Shown here piece by piece: positions 54,314 to 64,000 of a stretch of DNA of 64,000 bases. Both the position numbers and the translations under genes were made by a program. The DNA lies in the NCBI RefSeq assembly GCF_036226445.1, contig NZ_CP108474.1, positions 3,596,001 to 3,660,000 on the forward strand, given 5' to 3'. The stretch comes from Streptomyces sp. NBC_01255 (GTDB lineage Bacteria; Actinomycetota; Actinomycetes; Streptomycetales; Streptomycetaceae). The notes below the pieces were generated by a model that saw only the letters and a program-made list of their open reading frames with translations, ran no database searches and had not been told where the DNA came from. Position 1 is the first letter of the stretch; every line of letters begins with the position of its first letter.

Positions 54314-55137
54314 CGGGTGGCCTCCTCTTCGTCCCGGTCCCGGCCGAGCCGCTCCTCGGAGCGCTGCTCCAGGGCCTTGAGGTCGGCCAGCGCCTCGCTG
54401 GACACGTCCCGGATCTGGCCCCGCTTGCGCAGGGTCTGCATGACGGTGAGCTCCGACGGGGAGCCGTCGGGGAGCAGACCGGCGACGTCCACGGCGTTGT
54501 GCCGGGCGTAGACGCCGGGCGCGGGCAGCGGCGGCACGTGCGTGCCCTCGCGTACGCGCTGCTCGGAGAGTTCGCGCTGGGTGGCGGCGCGCTGGGTGCG
54601 CTCGCGGTGGGTGAGCACCATCGCGCCGACGGCCGCGGTGATGAGGAGCGCGCCGGTGAGCTCGAAGGCGAAGACGTACTTGGTGAAGATGAGGGCGGCG
54701 AGGCCCTCGACGTTTCCGCCGTACGCGGAGTTGGCCGCGCCGAGGCCGTTGAACTCGGTGAGCGAGGCCTGGCCGATGCCGGCGATCAGCAGGATGCCGA
54801 AGCCGAGACCGCAGGCCGCGGCCCACCAGCGCTGGCCCTTGATGGTCTCCTTCAGGGAGTCCGCGGCCGTGACGCCGACCAGCATGACGATGAAGAGGAA
54901 GAGCATCATGATCGCGCCGGTGTAGACGACGATCTGGACGATGCCGAGGAAGTACGCGCCGTTGGCGAGGTAGAAGACCGCCAGGATGATCATCGTGCCG
55001 GCCAGCGACAGTGCGCTGTGCATGGCCTTCTTCATCAGGATCGTGGCGAGGGCGCCGACGACGGCGACGGTGCCGAGGACCCAGAACTGGAAGGCCTCGC
55101 CCGAGGACGTCGTGTAGGCGGCGAGGTTCGCGCTCAT
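54310..55137 (-). CDS. nuoJ: NADH-quinone oxidoreductase subunit J
   Basis: This 275-residue NuoJ/ND6 has five helices in the first ~180 residues, including [20 protein letters not shown] with the pi-bulge. About 90 C-terminal residues (from [12 protein letters not shown]) are hydrophilic, charged and presumably cytoplasmic, ending in [17 protein letters not shown]. coli NuoJ lacks this. The ATG overlaps the nuoI stop. The tail is typical of actinobacterial NuoJ to my knowledge; its role is unknown. Confidence 0.94.
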   Translation of the reverse strand: MSANLAAYTTSSGEAFQFWVLGTVAVVGALATILMKKAMHSALSLAGTMIILAVFYLANGAYFLGIVQIVVYTGAIMMLFLFIVMLVGVTAADSLKETIKGQRWWAAACGLGFGILLIAGIGQASLTEFNGLGAANSAYGGNVEGLAALIFTKYVFAFELTGALLITAAVGAMVLTHRERTQRAATQRELSEQRVREGTHVPPLPAPGVYARHNAVDVAGLLPDGSPSELTVMQTLRKRGQIRDVSSEALADLKALEQRSEERLGRDRDEEEATR

Positions 55138-55712
55138 GCGTCCGCCCCCTCCGGCTCGCCCTTCTCGCCGTTGGAGACCTCGACCTGCTGGACCGTCCCG
55201 GGCGCGGCCTCGGTGACGAGGCCCCGGTAGTAGTCCTGCTCGGTCATCCCGGGGAAGATCGCGTGCGGCGAGTCGACCATCGTCTCCTCGAGGCCCGCGA
55301 GGAGCTGCTCCTTGGTGTAGATCAGGTTCTCGCGGGAGGAGTCGGCCAGTTCGAACTCGTTGGTCATCGTCAGCGCGCGTGTCGGGCAGGCCTCGATGCA
55401 CAGCCCGCACAGGATGCAGCGGGCGTAGTTGATCTGGTAGACCCGGCCGTACCGCTCGCCCGGCGAGTAGCGCTCCTCGTCGGTGTTGTCCGCGCCCTCG
55501 ACGTAGATGGCGTCGGCGGGACAGGCCCAGGCGCACAACTCGCAGCCGACGCACTTCTCCAGGCCGTCGGGGTGACGGTTGAGCTGGTGCCGGCCGTGGA
55601 AGCGGGGCGCCGTCGTCTTCTCCTGCTCCGGGTACTGCTCGGTCAGCCGCTTCTTGAACATGGCCTTGAAGGTCACGCCGAAGCCGGCCACCGGATTCTG
55701 GAAGTCAGACAC
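55134..55712 (-). CDS. nuoI: NADH-quinone oxidoreductase subunit I
   Basis: This 192-residue subunit carries clusters N6a and N6b: [12 protein letters not shown] and [12 protein letters not shown] are intact. It begins with an amphipathic helix ([20 protein letters not shown]) that lies on the membrane. The GTG overlaps the nuoH 3' end by 8 bp. About 40 residues beyond the second ferredoxin fold form an acidic tail ([20 protein letters not shown]). Confidence 0.95.
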   Translation of the reverse strand: MSDFQNPVAGFGVTFKAMFKKRLTEQYPEQEKTTAPRFHGRHQLNRHPDGLEKCVGCELCAWACPADAIYVEGADNTDEERYSPGERYGRVYQINYARCILCGLCIEACPTRALTMTNEFELADSSRENLIYTKEQLLAGLEETMVDSPHAIFPGMTEQDYYRGLVTEAAPGTVQQVEVSNGEKGEPEGADA

Positions 55713-57066
55713 CGTCCGTCTCCTTTCCCTCACTCGCAGTAGCAGTATCGGAGGCGCCACTGACAACGAGGTCCTTGTCGTGCCTCGGCCTGCGCCGGGG
55801 CACGGGCGGCAGGGACTGTCCGGGCTTGGGCGGTACGGGGAAGCCTCCGGCCATGGGGTCGAAGGCCCGCTCGGCCTCGGGGGCCTCCGCCTCGGCCTTC
55901 GCCTTCCTGTCGCGGAACGTGTCGAAGAGGAAGGAGAGCAGCAGCAGTCCGAGGACGGCACCCGCCACGTACAGGACGATGTTGCTGAACGCGATGTTCT
56001 CGTTCCGCAGGGCCCGGACGGTGGCGACGAGCATGAGCCAGACCACGGAGACCGGGATGAGGACCTTCCATCCGAGCTTCATCAGCTGGTCGTAGCGGAC
56101 GCGGGGCAGGGTGCCGCGGAGCCAGATGAAGAAGAAGAGGAGCAGCTGCACCTTGAGGACGAACCAGAGCATCGGCCACCAGCCGTGGTTCGCGCCCTCC
56201 CAGAAGGTGGAGACCGGGTACGGGGCCCGCCAGCCGCCCAGGAAGAGCGTCACCGACACGGCCGAGACCGTCACCATGTTCACGTACTCGGCGAGCATGA
56301 ACATCGCGAACTTGATGGACGAGTACTCGGTGTTGAAGCCGCCGACGAGGTCGCCCTCGGACTCCGGCATGTCGAAGGGGGCGCGGTTGGTCTCGCCGAC
56401 CATCGTGACGATGTAGATGATGAACGAGACCGGCAGCAGGATGACGAACCAGCGGTCCGCCTGCGCCTCGACGATCGCCGAGGTCGACATCGACCCGGAG
56501 TAGAGGAAGACGGAGGCGAAGGCCGCGCCCATGGCGATCTCGTACGAGATCATCTGTGCGCAGGACCGGAGGCCGCCGAGGAGCGGGTACGTGGAGCCGG
56601 AGGACCAGCCGGCGAGGACGATGCCGTAGATGCCGACGGAGGCGATCGCGAGGACGTACAGCATCGCGATCGGCAGGTCGGTGAGCTGCATCGCCGTGCG
56701 GTGGCCGAAGATCGAGACCTCGTTGCCGGCCGGGCCGAAGGGGATCACGGCGATGGCCATGAACGCGGGGGCGGCGGCGATGATCGGCGCGAGGATGTAG
56801 ACGGCCTTGTCGGCCTTCTTCACGATCACGTCCTCCTTGAGCATCAGCTTGATGCCGTCCGCGAGGGACTGGAGGAGGCCCCAGGGGCCGTGCCGGTTGG
56901 GCCCGATGCGCAGCTGCATCCAGGCGACGACCTTGCGCTCCCACACGATGGAGAAGAGCACGGTCACCATCAGGAAGGCGAAGCAGAAGACGGCCTTGAT
57001 CGCGACGAGCCACCAGGGGTCCGTGCCGAACATGGACAGGTCTTCGGCGGCGAGGACGGTGTTCAT
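55705..57066 (-). CDS. nuoH: NADH-quinone oxidoreductase subunit H
   Basis: This 453-residue NuoH/ND1 links the peripheral arm to the membrane arm. Signatures are [21 protein letters not shown] and [20 protein letters not shown] with the E-T-N-R-A-P-F-D quinone-tunnel loop. After eight or nine helices it has about 60 polar residues (from [20 protein letters not shown]) rich in Pro, absent from E. coli NuoH. The ATG overlaps the nuoG stop (ATGA). Confidence 0.95.
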   Translation of the reverse strand: MNTVLAAEDLSMFGTDPWWLVAIKAVFCFAFLMVTVLFSIVWERKVVAWMQLRIGPNRHGPWGLLQSLADGIKLMLKEDVIVKKADKAVYILAPIIAAAPAFMAIAVIPFGPAGNEVSIFGHRTAMQLTDLPIAMLYVLAIASVGIYGIVLAGWSSGSTYPLLGGLRSCAQMISYEIAMGAAFASVFLYSGSMSTSAIVEAQADRWFVILLPVSFIIYIVTMVGETNRAPFDMPESEGDLVGGFNTEYSSIKFAMFMLAEYVNMVTVSAVSVTLFLGGWRAPYPVSTFWEGANHGWWPMLWFVLKVQLLLFFFIWLRGTLPRVRYDQLMKLGWKVLIPVSVVWLMLVATVRALRNENIAFSNIVLYVAGAVLGLLLLSFLFDTFRDRKAKAEAEAPEAERAFDPMAGGFPVPPKPGQSLPPVPRRRPRHDKDLVVSGASDTATASEGKETDGV

Positions 57067-59542
57067 TCCTGGACCTCCGTCGTGGTGGCCGCGCCGATGC
57101 GGACCAGGTCGCCGGGGTGGGCGCCGGTGGCGGAGTAGACGCCGGTGCCGGTCGAGTTCAGCGGGAGCCAGACCACGCGGTCGGGCATCTCGGTGACCTG
57201 GAGCGGGAAGGTGACCGAGCCGGCCGGGCCGGTGACCTCCAGGGTGTCGCCGTCCTTGACGCCGGTGTCGGCGGCGGTGGCGGCGGAGAGCCGCGCGACC
57301 GCCGCGTGGCGGGTGCCGGCCAGGGCGGTGTCGCCCTCCTGGAGGCGGCCGAGGTCGAGGAGGAGCCGGTGTCCGGCGAGGACGGCCTCGCCGTCGCCGG
57401 GCCGGGGCGCGGCCTGGCCGGGCTCGGTGGGCTCGGTGGCCCGCTCCTCGGTCCACCGGCCGAGCCGGTCCAGCTCGCGCCGTGCGGACTTCAGGTCGGG
57501 CAGGGCCAGGTGCGCGTCCATGGCGTCGGCGAGCATGTGGAGCACGCGCGCGTCGGCCGGGGAGAGCGACCTGGTCATCTGCTCGGGCTTGAGCGCGGCC
57601 TCGAAGAGGCGTGCCCGGCCCTCCCAGTTGAGGAAGGTGCCGGACTTCTCGGCGACGGCGGCGACCGGCAGGACGACGTCGGCGCGCTCGGTGACCTCGC
57701 CGGGCCGCAGCTCCAGGGAGACCACGAAGGCCGCGTCGAGCGCTTCACGCGCGCGTGCCGGGTCGGGCAGGTCGACGACGTCGACGCCGGCGACGAGCAG
57801 CGCGCCGAGTTCGCCGGTGGCCGCGGCCTCCAGCATCTGGCCGGTGTCGCGGCCGTAGCGGTGCGGGAGTTCGCGGACGCCCCAGGCAGCGGCGACCTCC
57901 TCCCGCGCGCGCGGGTCGGTCGCGGGCCGGCCGCCGGGCAGCAGGGTCGGGATCGCGCCCGCCTCCACCGCTCCGCGCTCGCCGGAACGGCGCGGGATCC
58001 AGACGAGCCGGGCGCCGGTGGCGGCCGACGCGCGCAGGGCGGCGGTGAGCGCGCCGGGTACGCCCGCGAGGCGCTCGCCGACGGCGATGACGGCGCCTTC
58101 CCGGCGGAGGGCCTCGGCGGCGGCGAGTCCGTCGCCTTCCAGGCTGACCCGGGAGGTGAGCGCGTCGAGCCACTCGGTCTCGGTGCCGGGAGCGGCGGGC
58201 AGCAGCGTGCCGCCCGACTTCTCCAGGCCGCGGGTCGCGTGGGAGGCGATCGCGTACGTCTTCTGCCCGTGCTTGCGCCAGGCCTTGCGAAGCCGCAGGA
58301 AGACGCCGGGCGCCTCCTCCTCGGACTCCAGGCCGACGAGGAGGACGGCCGGGGCGGCTTCCAGCGAGGTGTACGTGACACCGGAGCCGTCCAGGTCCCG
58401 TCCCCGCCCCGCGACGGCGGAGGCCAGGAAGTCGGCCTCCTCGCCGGAGTGGACCCGGGCACGGAAGTCGACGTCGTTGGTGTCGAGGGCGACCCGGGCG
58501 AACTTGGCGTACGCGTAGGAGTCCTCGACGGTCAGCCGGCCGCCGGCGAGGACGCCGGTGCGGCCGCGGACGAGTCCGCGGGCGGCGGCCTCCAGGGCCT
58601 CGGGCCAGGACGCCGCTTCGAGCTCACCGGTCTCGTAGTTGCGGACGAGGGGGGTGGTGAGCCGGTCGCGCTGCTGCGCGTACCGGAAGCCGAAGCGGCC
58701 CTTGTCGCAGATCCACTCCTCGTTGACCTCGGGGTCCTCGGCGGCGAGCTTCCGCATGACCTTGCCGCGCCGGTGGTCGGTGCGGGTGGCGCAGCCGCCC
58801 GCGCACTGCTCGCAGACCGACGGCGAGGACACCAGGTCGAAGGGGCGGGAGCGGAAGCGGTAGGCGGCCGAGGTGAGGGCGCCGACCGGGCAGATCTGGA
58901 TCGTGTTGCCGGAGAAGTACGACTCGAAGGGGTCGCCCTCGCCGGTGCCGACCTGCTGGAGCGCGCCGCGCTCGATCAGCTCGATCATCGGGTCGCCCGC
59001 GACCTGGTTGGAGAAGCGGGTGCAGCGGGCGCAGAGCACGCAGCGCTCGCGGTCGAGGAGGACCTGCGTGGAGATCGCTACGGGCTTCTCGTAGGTCCGC
59101 TTGTGGCCGTCGAAGCGGGACTCGGACTGTCCGTGGGACATCGCCTGGTTCTGCAGGGGGCACTCGCCGCCCTTGTCGCAGACCGGGCAGTCCAGCGGGT
59201 GGTTGATGAGCAGCAGCTCCATCACGCCGTGCTGGGCCTTCTCGGCGACCGGGCTGGTCAGCTGCGACTTCACCACCATGCCGTCGGTGCAGGTGATGGT
59301 GCAGGAGGCCATGGGCTTGCGCTGGCCCTCGACCTCGACGATGCACTGGCGACAGGCGCCGGCGGGGTCGAGGAGCGGGTGGTCGCAGAAGCGCGGGATC
59401 TCGATGCCGAGCTGTTCGGCGGCGCGGATGACCAGCGTCCCCTTGGGGACGGAGATCTCGATGCCGTCGATGGTCAGCGTGACGAGGTCCTGGGGCGGGA
59501 GCGCCGCCTCGCCGCCCCCGGAGGGGGCAGACGTGGTGACTG

Positions 59543-59546
<4 letters not shown>
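57063..59546 (-). CDS. nuoG: NADH-quinone oxidoreductase subunit G
   Basis: This 827-residue subunit carries the longest iron-sulfur chain. Visible are the [2Fe-2S] site ([22 protein letters not shown]), the His-coordinated N5 and N4 ligands ([26 protein letters not shown]), and an N7-type motif CEQCAGGC with WICDKGRF. The molybdopterin-like domain follows without cofactor ligands and is degenerate and Ala-rich, as in complex I generally. The ATG overlaps the nuoF stop. Confidence 0.95.
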
Positions 59547-60903
<1,357 letters not shown>

Positions 60904-60904
<1 letters not shown>

Positions 60905-61644
60905 CACTCCCCCTCCTGACGGGTTGCCTCACCGCGCGGGTGAACGATTCGGTGGTGCGGGGCCTCGCCCTTGGACAGCCTCAGGCCGACGAGGGAGGCG
61001 GGGCCCGCTCCGCCGGTGGCCTCGACGGCGCCGGGGCGCTCGTCGGGGAAGCCGGCGAGGATGCGGGCGGTCTCCTTGAAGGTGCAGAGGGGGGCGCCGC
61101 GGGTGGGTTCGACGGTCCGGCCGGCCCGCAGGTCGTCCACCATCTTCTTGGCGGACGCCGGGGTCTGGTTGTCGAAGAACTCCCAGTTGACCATCACGAC
61201 CGGTGCGAAGTCGCAGGCCGCGTTGCACTCGATGTGTTCGAGCGTGATCTTGCCGTCGTCCGTCGTCTCGTCGTTCCCGACGCCGAGGTGCTGCTTGAGC
61301 TCCTCGAAGATGGCGTCGCCGCCCATGACCGCGCAGAGCGTGTTCGTACAGACACCGACCTGGTAGTCGCCGGACGGCTTGCGCCGGTACATCGTGTAGA
61401 AGGTGGCGACGGCGGTGACCTCGGCGGTGGTCAGGCCGAGGAGGTCGGCGCAGAACCGCATGCCGGTACGGGTCACGTGGCCCTCCTCCGACTGCACGAG
61501 GTGCAGCATCGGCAGGAGCGCGGAGCGGGAGTCCGGGTAGCGGGCGATGATCGCCTTGGCGTCCTCGGTCAGGCGCGCGTGGACCTCGGCCGGGTAGGCG
61601 GGGGCGGGGAGCTGGGGCATCCCCAGGCTGACGTTCTCCGTCAT
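60904..61644 (-). CDS. nuoE: NADH-quinone oxidoreductase subunit E
   Basis: This 246-residue thioredoxin-like subunit carries the [2Fe-2S] cluster N1a: ligands are in [15 protein letters not shown] and [13 protein letters not shown]. It is longer than E. coli NuoE (166) by a C-terminal ~70 residues with [20 protein letters not shown], a common actinobacterial extension. The ATG overlaps the nuoD stop. It completes the NADH module with F and G, which the second nuo set lacks. Confidence 0.95.
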
Positions 61645-62963
61645 CGGTCGACGCCTCCCATCACGGGGTCGATGGAGGCGACGGCGACGATGACGTCGGC
61701 GACCTGGCCGCCCTCGCACATCGCGGCCATGGCCTGGAGGTTGGTGAAGGACGGGTCGCGGAAGTGGACCCGGAAGGGACGCGTGCCGCCGTCGGAGACG
61801 ACGTGCACGCCGAGCTCGCCCTTGGGCGACTCGACGGCCGCGTAGGCCTGCCCCGCGGGGACCCGGAAGCCCTCGGTGACCAGCTTGAAGTGGTGGATCA
61901 GGGCCTCCATGGAGGTGCCCATGATCTTCTTGATGTGGTCGAGGGAGTTGCCGAGGCCGTCGGGGCCGAGCGCGAGCTGCGCGGGCCAGGCGATCTTCTT
62001 GTCGCCGACCATGACCGGGCCCGGTGCGAGCCGGTCGAGGCACTGCTCGACGATCCGCAGCGACTGGCGCATCTCCTCCAGGCGGACGAGGAAGCGTCCG
62101 TAGGAGTCGCAGGTGTCGGCGGTCGGGACGTCGAACTCGTAGTTCTCGTAGCCGCAGTACGGGTCGGTCTTGCGCAGGTCGTGCGGGAGGCCCGCGGAGC
62201 GCAGGATCGGACCGGTGGCGCCGAGGGCCATGCAGCCGGTGAGGTCGAGGTAGCCGACGTCCTGCATGCGGGCCTTGAAGATGGGGTTGCCGGTGGCGAG
62301 CTTGTCGTACTCCGGCAGGTTCTTCTTCATGGTCTTCACGAACTCGCGGACGGCGTCGACGGCGCCGGGCGGCAGGTCCTGGGCGAGGCCGCCGGGGCGG
62401 ATGAACGCGTGGTTCATGCGCAGGCCGGTGATCAGCTCGTACAGGTCCAGGATCATCTCGCGGTCCCGGAAGCCGTAGATCATGATCGTGGTGGCGCCGA
62501 GCTCCATGCCGCCGGTGGCGATGCACACCAGGTGGGAGGAGAGCCGGTTGAGCTCCATGAGCAGGACGCGGATGATGCTCGCCCGGGCCGGGATCTGCTC
62601 GGTGATGCCGAGGAGCTTCTCCACGCCGAGGCAGTACGCCGTCTCGTTGTAGAACGAGGTGAGGTAGTCCATCCGCGTGACGAAGGTGGTGCCCTGCGTC
62701 CAGGTCCGGTATTCGAGGTTCTTCTCGATGCCGGTGTGGAGGTAGCCGATGCCGCAGCGGGCCTCGGTGACGGTCTCGCCGTCGATCTCCAGGATGAGGC
62801 GGAGCACGCCGTGGGTGGACGGGTGCTGCGGGCCCATGTTGACGATGATGCGTTCGTCGTCGGCCTTGGCGGCGGACTGGACGACTTCTTCCCAGTCGCC
62901 GCCGGTCACCGTGTAGACGGCGCCTTCTGTCGTCTCCCGGGGGGAGGCGGACGGGGTGTTCAC
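61641..62963 (-). CDS. nuoD: NADH-quinone oxidoreductase subunit D
   Basis: This 440-residue 49-kDa subunit forms the quinone pocket with NuoB. Signatures are [22 protein letters not shown] (the quinone-binding His in HPSTHG), [19 protein letters not shown] and DPVMGGVDR at the end. The GTG overlaps the nuoC stop (GTGA). This is the only nuoD in the window, so the second nuo set either has none or shares this one. Confidence 0.96.
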   Translation of the reverse strand: MNTPSASPRETTEGAVYTVTGGDWEEVVQSAAKADDERIIVNMGPQHPSTHGVLRLILEIDGETVTEARCGIGYLHTGIEKNLEYRTWTQGTTFVTRMDYLTSFYNETAYCLGVEKLLGITEQIPARASIIRVLLMELNRLSSHLVCIATGGMELGATTIMIYGFRDREMILDLYELITGLRMNHAFIRPGGLAQDLPPGAVDAVREFVKTMKKNLPEYDKLATGNPIFKARMQDVGYLDLTGCMALGATGPILRSAGLPHDLRKTDPYCGYENYEFDVPTADTCDSYGRFLVRLEEMRQSLRIVEQCLDRLAPGPVMVGDKKIAWPAQLALGPDGLGNSLDHIKKIMGTSMEALIHHFKLVTEGFRVPAGQAYAAVESPKGELGVHVVSDGGTRPFRVHFRDPSFTNLQAMAAMCEGGQVADVIVAVASIDPVMGGVDR

Positions 62964-63691
62964 GAGTACGACCTCCGCTGGTCCGGAGCCGGGATCTGGG
63001 CGCCCTTGTACTCGATGGCGATGCCACCGAGGGGGTAGTCCTTGCGCTGCGGGTGGCCCTGCCAGTCGTCCGGCATCATGATCCGGGTGAGGGCGGGGTG
63101 GCCGTCGAAGACGATGCCGAAGAAGTCGTACGTCTCGCGCTCGTGCCAGTCGTTCGTCGGATAGACGGCGACGAGCGACGGGATGCGCGGGTCGGCGTCG
63201 GGCGCCGAGACCTCCAGGCGGATCAGCCGGCCGTGGGTGAGCGAGCGCAGGTGGTAGACGGCGTGCAGCTCGCGGCCCTTGTCACCCGGGTAGTGGACGC
63301 CGGAGACGCCGGTGCAGAGCTCGAAGCGGAGCGCCGGGTCGTCGCGCAGGGTCCTGGCGACCCGGACGAGGTGCTCGCGCTCGATGTGGAACGTGAGCTC
63401 GTCGCGGTCGACGACCGTCCTCTCGATGGCGTTGTCCGGGAGCAGTCCCTGCTCCTCCAGCGCGCCTTCGAGTTCGTCGGCGACCTCGTCGAACCAGCCG
63501 CCGTACGGGCGGGTGGCCGGGCCGGGGAGGCGGATCGAGCGGACGAGGCCGCTGTAGCCGGACGTGTCGCCGCCGTTGTTGGCGCCGAACATGCCACGCT
63601 GGAGGCGTACCTCCTCGCCGTGCTCCCCGCGCTGGCCGGGCAGGTTCTGCTCGCTCAGCTCCTTCTCGGGGTTGGGTGTCTCGTCACTCAC
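62960..63691 (-). CDS. nuoC: NADH-quinone oxidoreductase subunit C
   Basis: This 243-residue 30-kDa subunit shows [20 protein letters not shown] and [18 protein letters not shown], the family signature. An N-terminal ~70-residue extension ([20 protein letters not shown]) is typical of actinobacteria. Unlike NuoC2, it has no repetitive tail. The GTG overlaps the nuoB stop (GTGA). Confidence 0.95.
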   Translation of the reverse strand: MSDETPNPEKELSEQNLPGQRGEHGEEVRLQRGMFGANNGGDTSGYSGLVRSIRLPGPATRPYGGWFDEVADELEGALEEQGLLPDNAIERTVVDRDELTFHIEREHLVRVARTLRDDPALRFELCTGVSGVHYPGDKGRELHAVYHLRSLTHGRLIRLEVSAPDADPRIPSLVAVYPTNDWHERETYDFFGIVFDGHPALTRIMMPDDWQGHPQRKDYPLGGIAIEYKGAQIPAPDQRRSYS

Positions 63692-64000
63692 CGGAGCAGA
63701 CCCTTCAATTCGATGGTCGGCAGCGCCTTGAGCGCCGCCTCCTCCGCCTCGCGCGCCGCCTCCTCGGCGTTCACGCCGAGCTTGGAGGTCTGGATCTTCT
63801 GGTGGAGCTTGAGAATCGCGTCGAGGAGCATCTCCGGCCGCGGCGGGCAGCCGGGCAGGTAGATGTCGACGGGCACGATGTGGTCGACGCCCTGCACGAT
63901 CGCGTAGTTGTTGAACATGCCGCCCGAGGAGGCGCAGACGCCCATGGAGATGACCCACTTGGGGTTGGGCATCTGGTCGTAGACCTGCCGCAGGACGGGC
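63688..64000 (-). CDS. nuoB: NADH-quinone oxidoreductase subunit B (5' end outside window)
   Basis: The C-terminal ~104 residues of NuoB are present, entering the window as [20 protein letters not shown] and reading [20 protein letters not shown] and [18 protein letters not shown]. Two of the N2 cluster ligands (Cys in GVCASSGG and PGCPPRPE) are visible; the vicinal pair lies beyond 64000. A ~30-residue Ala/Glu-rich C-terminus follows ([19 protein letters not shown]). An ATG at 63972 is internal, not the start. Confidence 0.95.
   Translation of the reverse strand, partial: PVLRQVYDQMPNPKWVISMGVCASSGGMFNNYAIVQGVDHIVPVDIYLPGCPPRPEMLLDAILKLHQKIQTSKLGVNAEEAAREAEEAALKALPTIELKGLLR

Overview
The window is chromosomal core sequence of a Streptomyces (or close relative). 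It is about 72% GC by eye, with strong G/C bias at third codon positions, many GTG starts and many 4-bp ATGA/GTGA gene overlaps. Gene families typical of the genus are present: a secreted M28 aminopeptidase close to S. griseus SGAP, a sortase-type LAxTG surface protein, Ser/Thr kinases fused to solute-binding domains, and two sets of nuo genes. Gene order resembles the conserved region I remember around the S. coelicolor nuo loci; this is memory, not a search. No phage, plasmid, IS transposase, CRISPR, rRNA or tRNA gene was seen.

Layout. 0-3 kb (+): yajQ, an alkylation-repair pair (ogt, alkB) and an APC permease. 3-5.3 kb (-): a coupled trio htpX, yccF and a barstar-domain gene. 5.5-15.9 kb (-): mscL with a zinc ribbon, preceded by a ten-gene complex-I-like operon read A-B-C-H-I-J-K-L-M-N that lacks nuoD, E, F and G. 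16-19.5 kb (+): two paralogous sensor kinases and one NarL/LuxR regulator. 19.8-22.8 kb (+): korA-korB, 2-oxoacid:ferredoxin oxidoreductase. 22.9-28.4 kb (-): two tandem kinase/solute-binding receptor proteins and a lipoprotein. 28.4-34.5 kb: small regulators and enzymes, including a QorR/QorB-like divergon, rarD, HxlR, DUF4291, SRPBCC, CGNR, VOC and DUF1203 genes. 34.49-35.74 kb: a gene-free stretch holding a large diverged inverted repeat with cloverleaf-like tips. 35.7-38.3 kb: the aminopeptidase and a LolA-like protein. 38.5-43.2 kb: polyprenyl diphosphate synthase, a POT transporter and a CocE hydrolase. 43.3-48.8 kb: the surface protein, fumarylacetoacetase, a secreted intradiol dioxygenase with a chitin/cellulose-binding module, an AraC regulator and a secreted protein of unknown function. 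48.9-64 kb (-): the canonical nuo operon from nuoB (cut by the window edge) to nuoN.

How it fits together. The complete nuo operon encodes respiratory complex I, and the polyprenyl synthase probably makes the menaquinone side chain that complex I needs. The second set keeps the membrane pump, NuoB, NuoC and the two-cluster NuoI, but has no NADH module and no 49-kDa subunit. KorAB, which makes reduced ferredoxin, lies 4 kb away across the two-component genes, so a ferredoxin-linked role is an attractive but unproven idea. The dioxygenase, fumarylacetoacetase and AraC genes suggest use of aromatic compounds from plant or insect material.

Most notable observations: (1) the paired 382/381-bp inverted repeat with cloverleaf cores; (2) face-to-face, apparently leaderless promoters with overlapping -10 boxes between the CGNR and VOC genes; (3) the truncated complex-I operon with a repeat-tailed NuoC and histidine-rich NuoK; (4) a perfect 28-bp palindrome upstream of the first sensor kinase, with a diverged copy upstream of the second.
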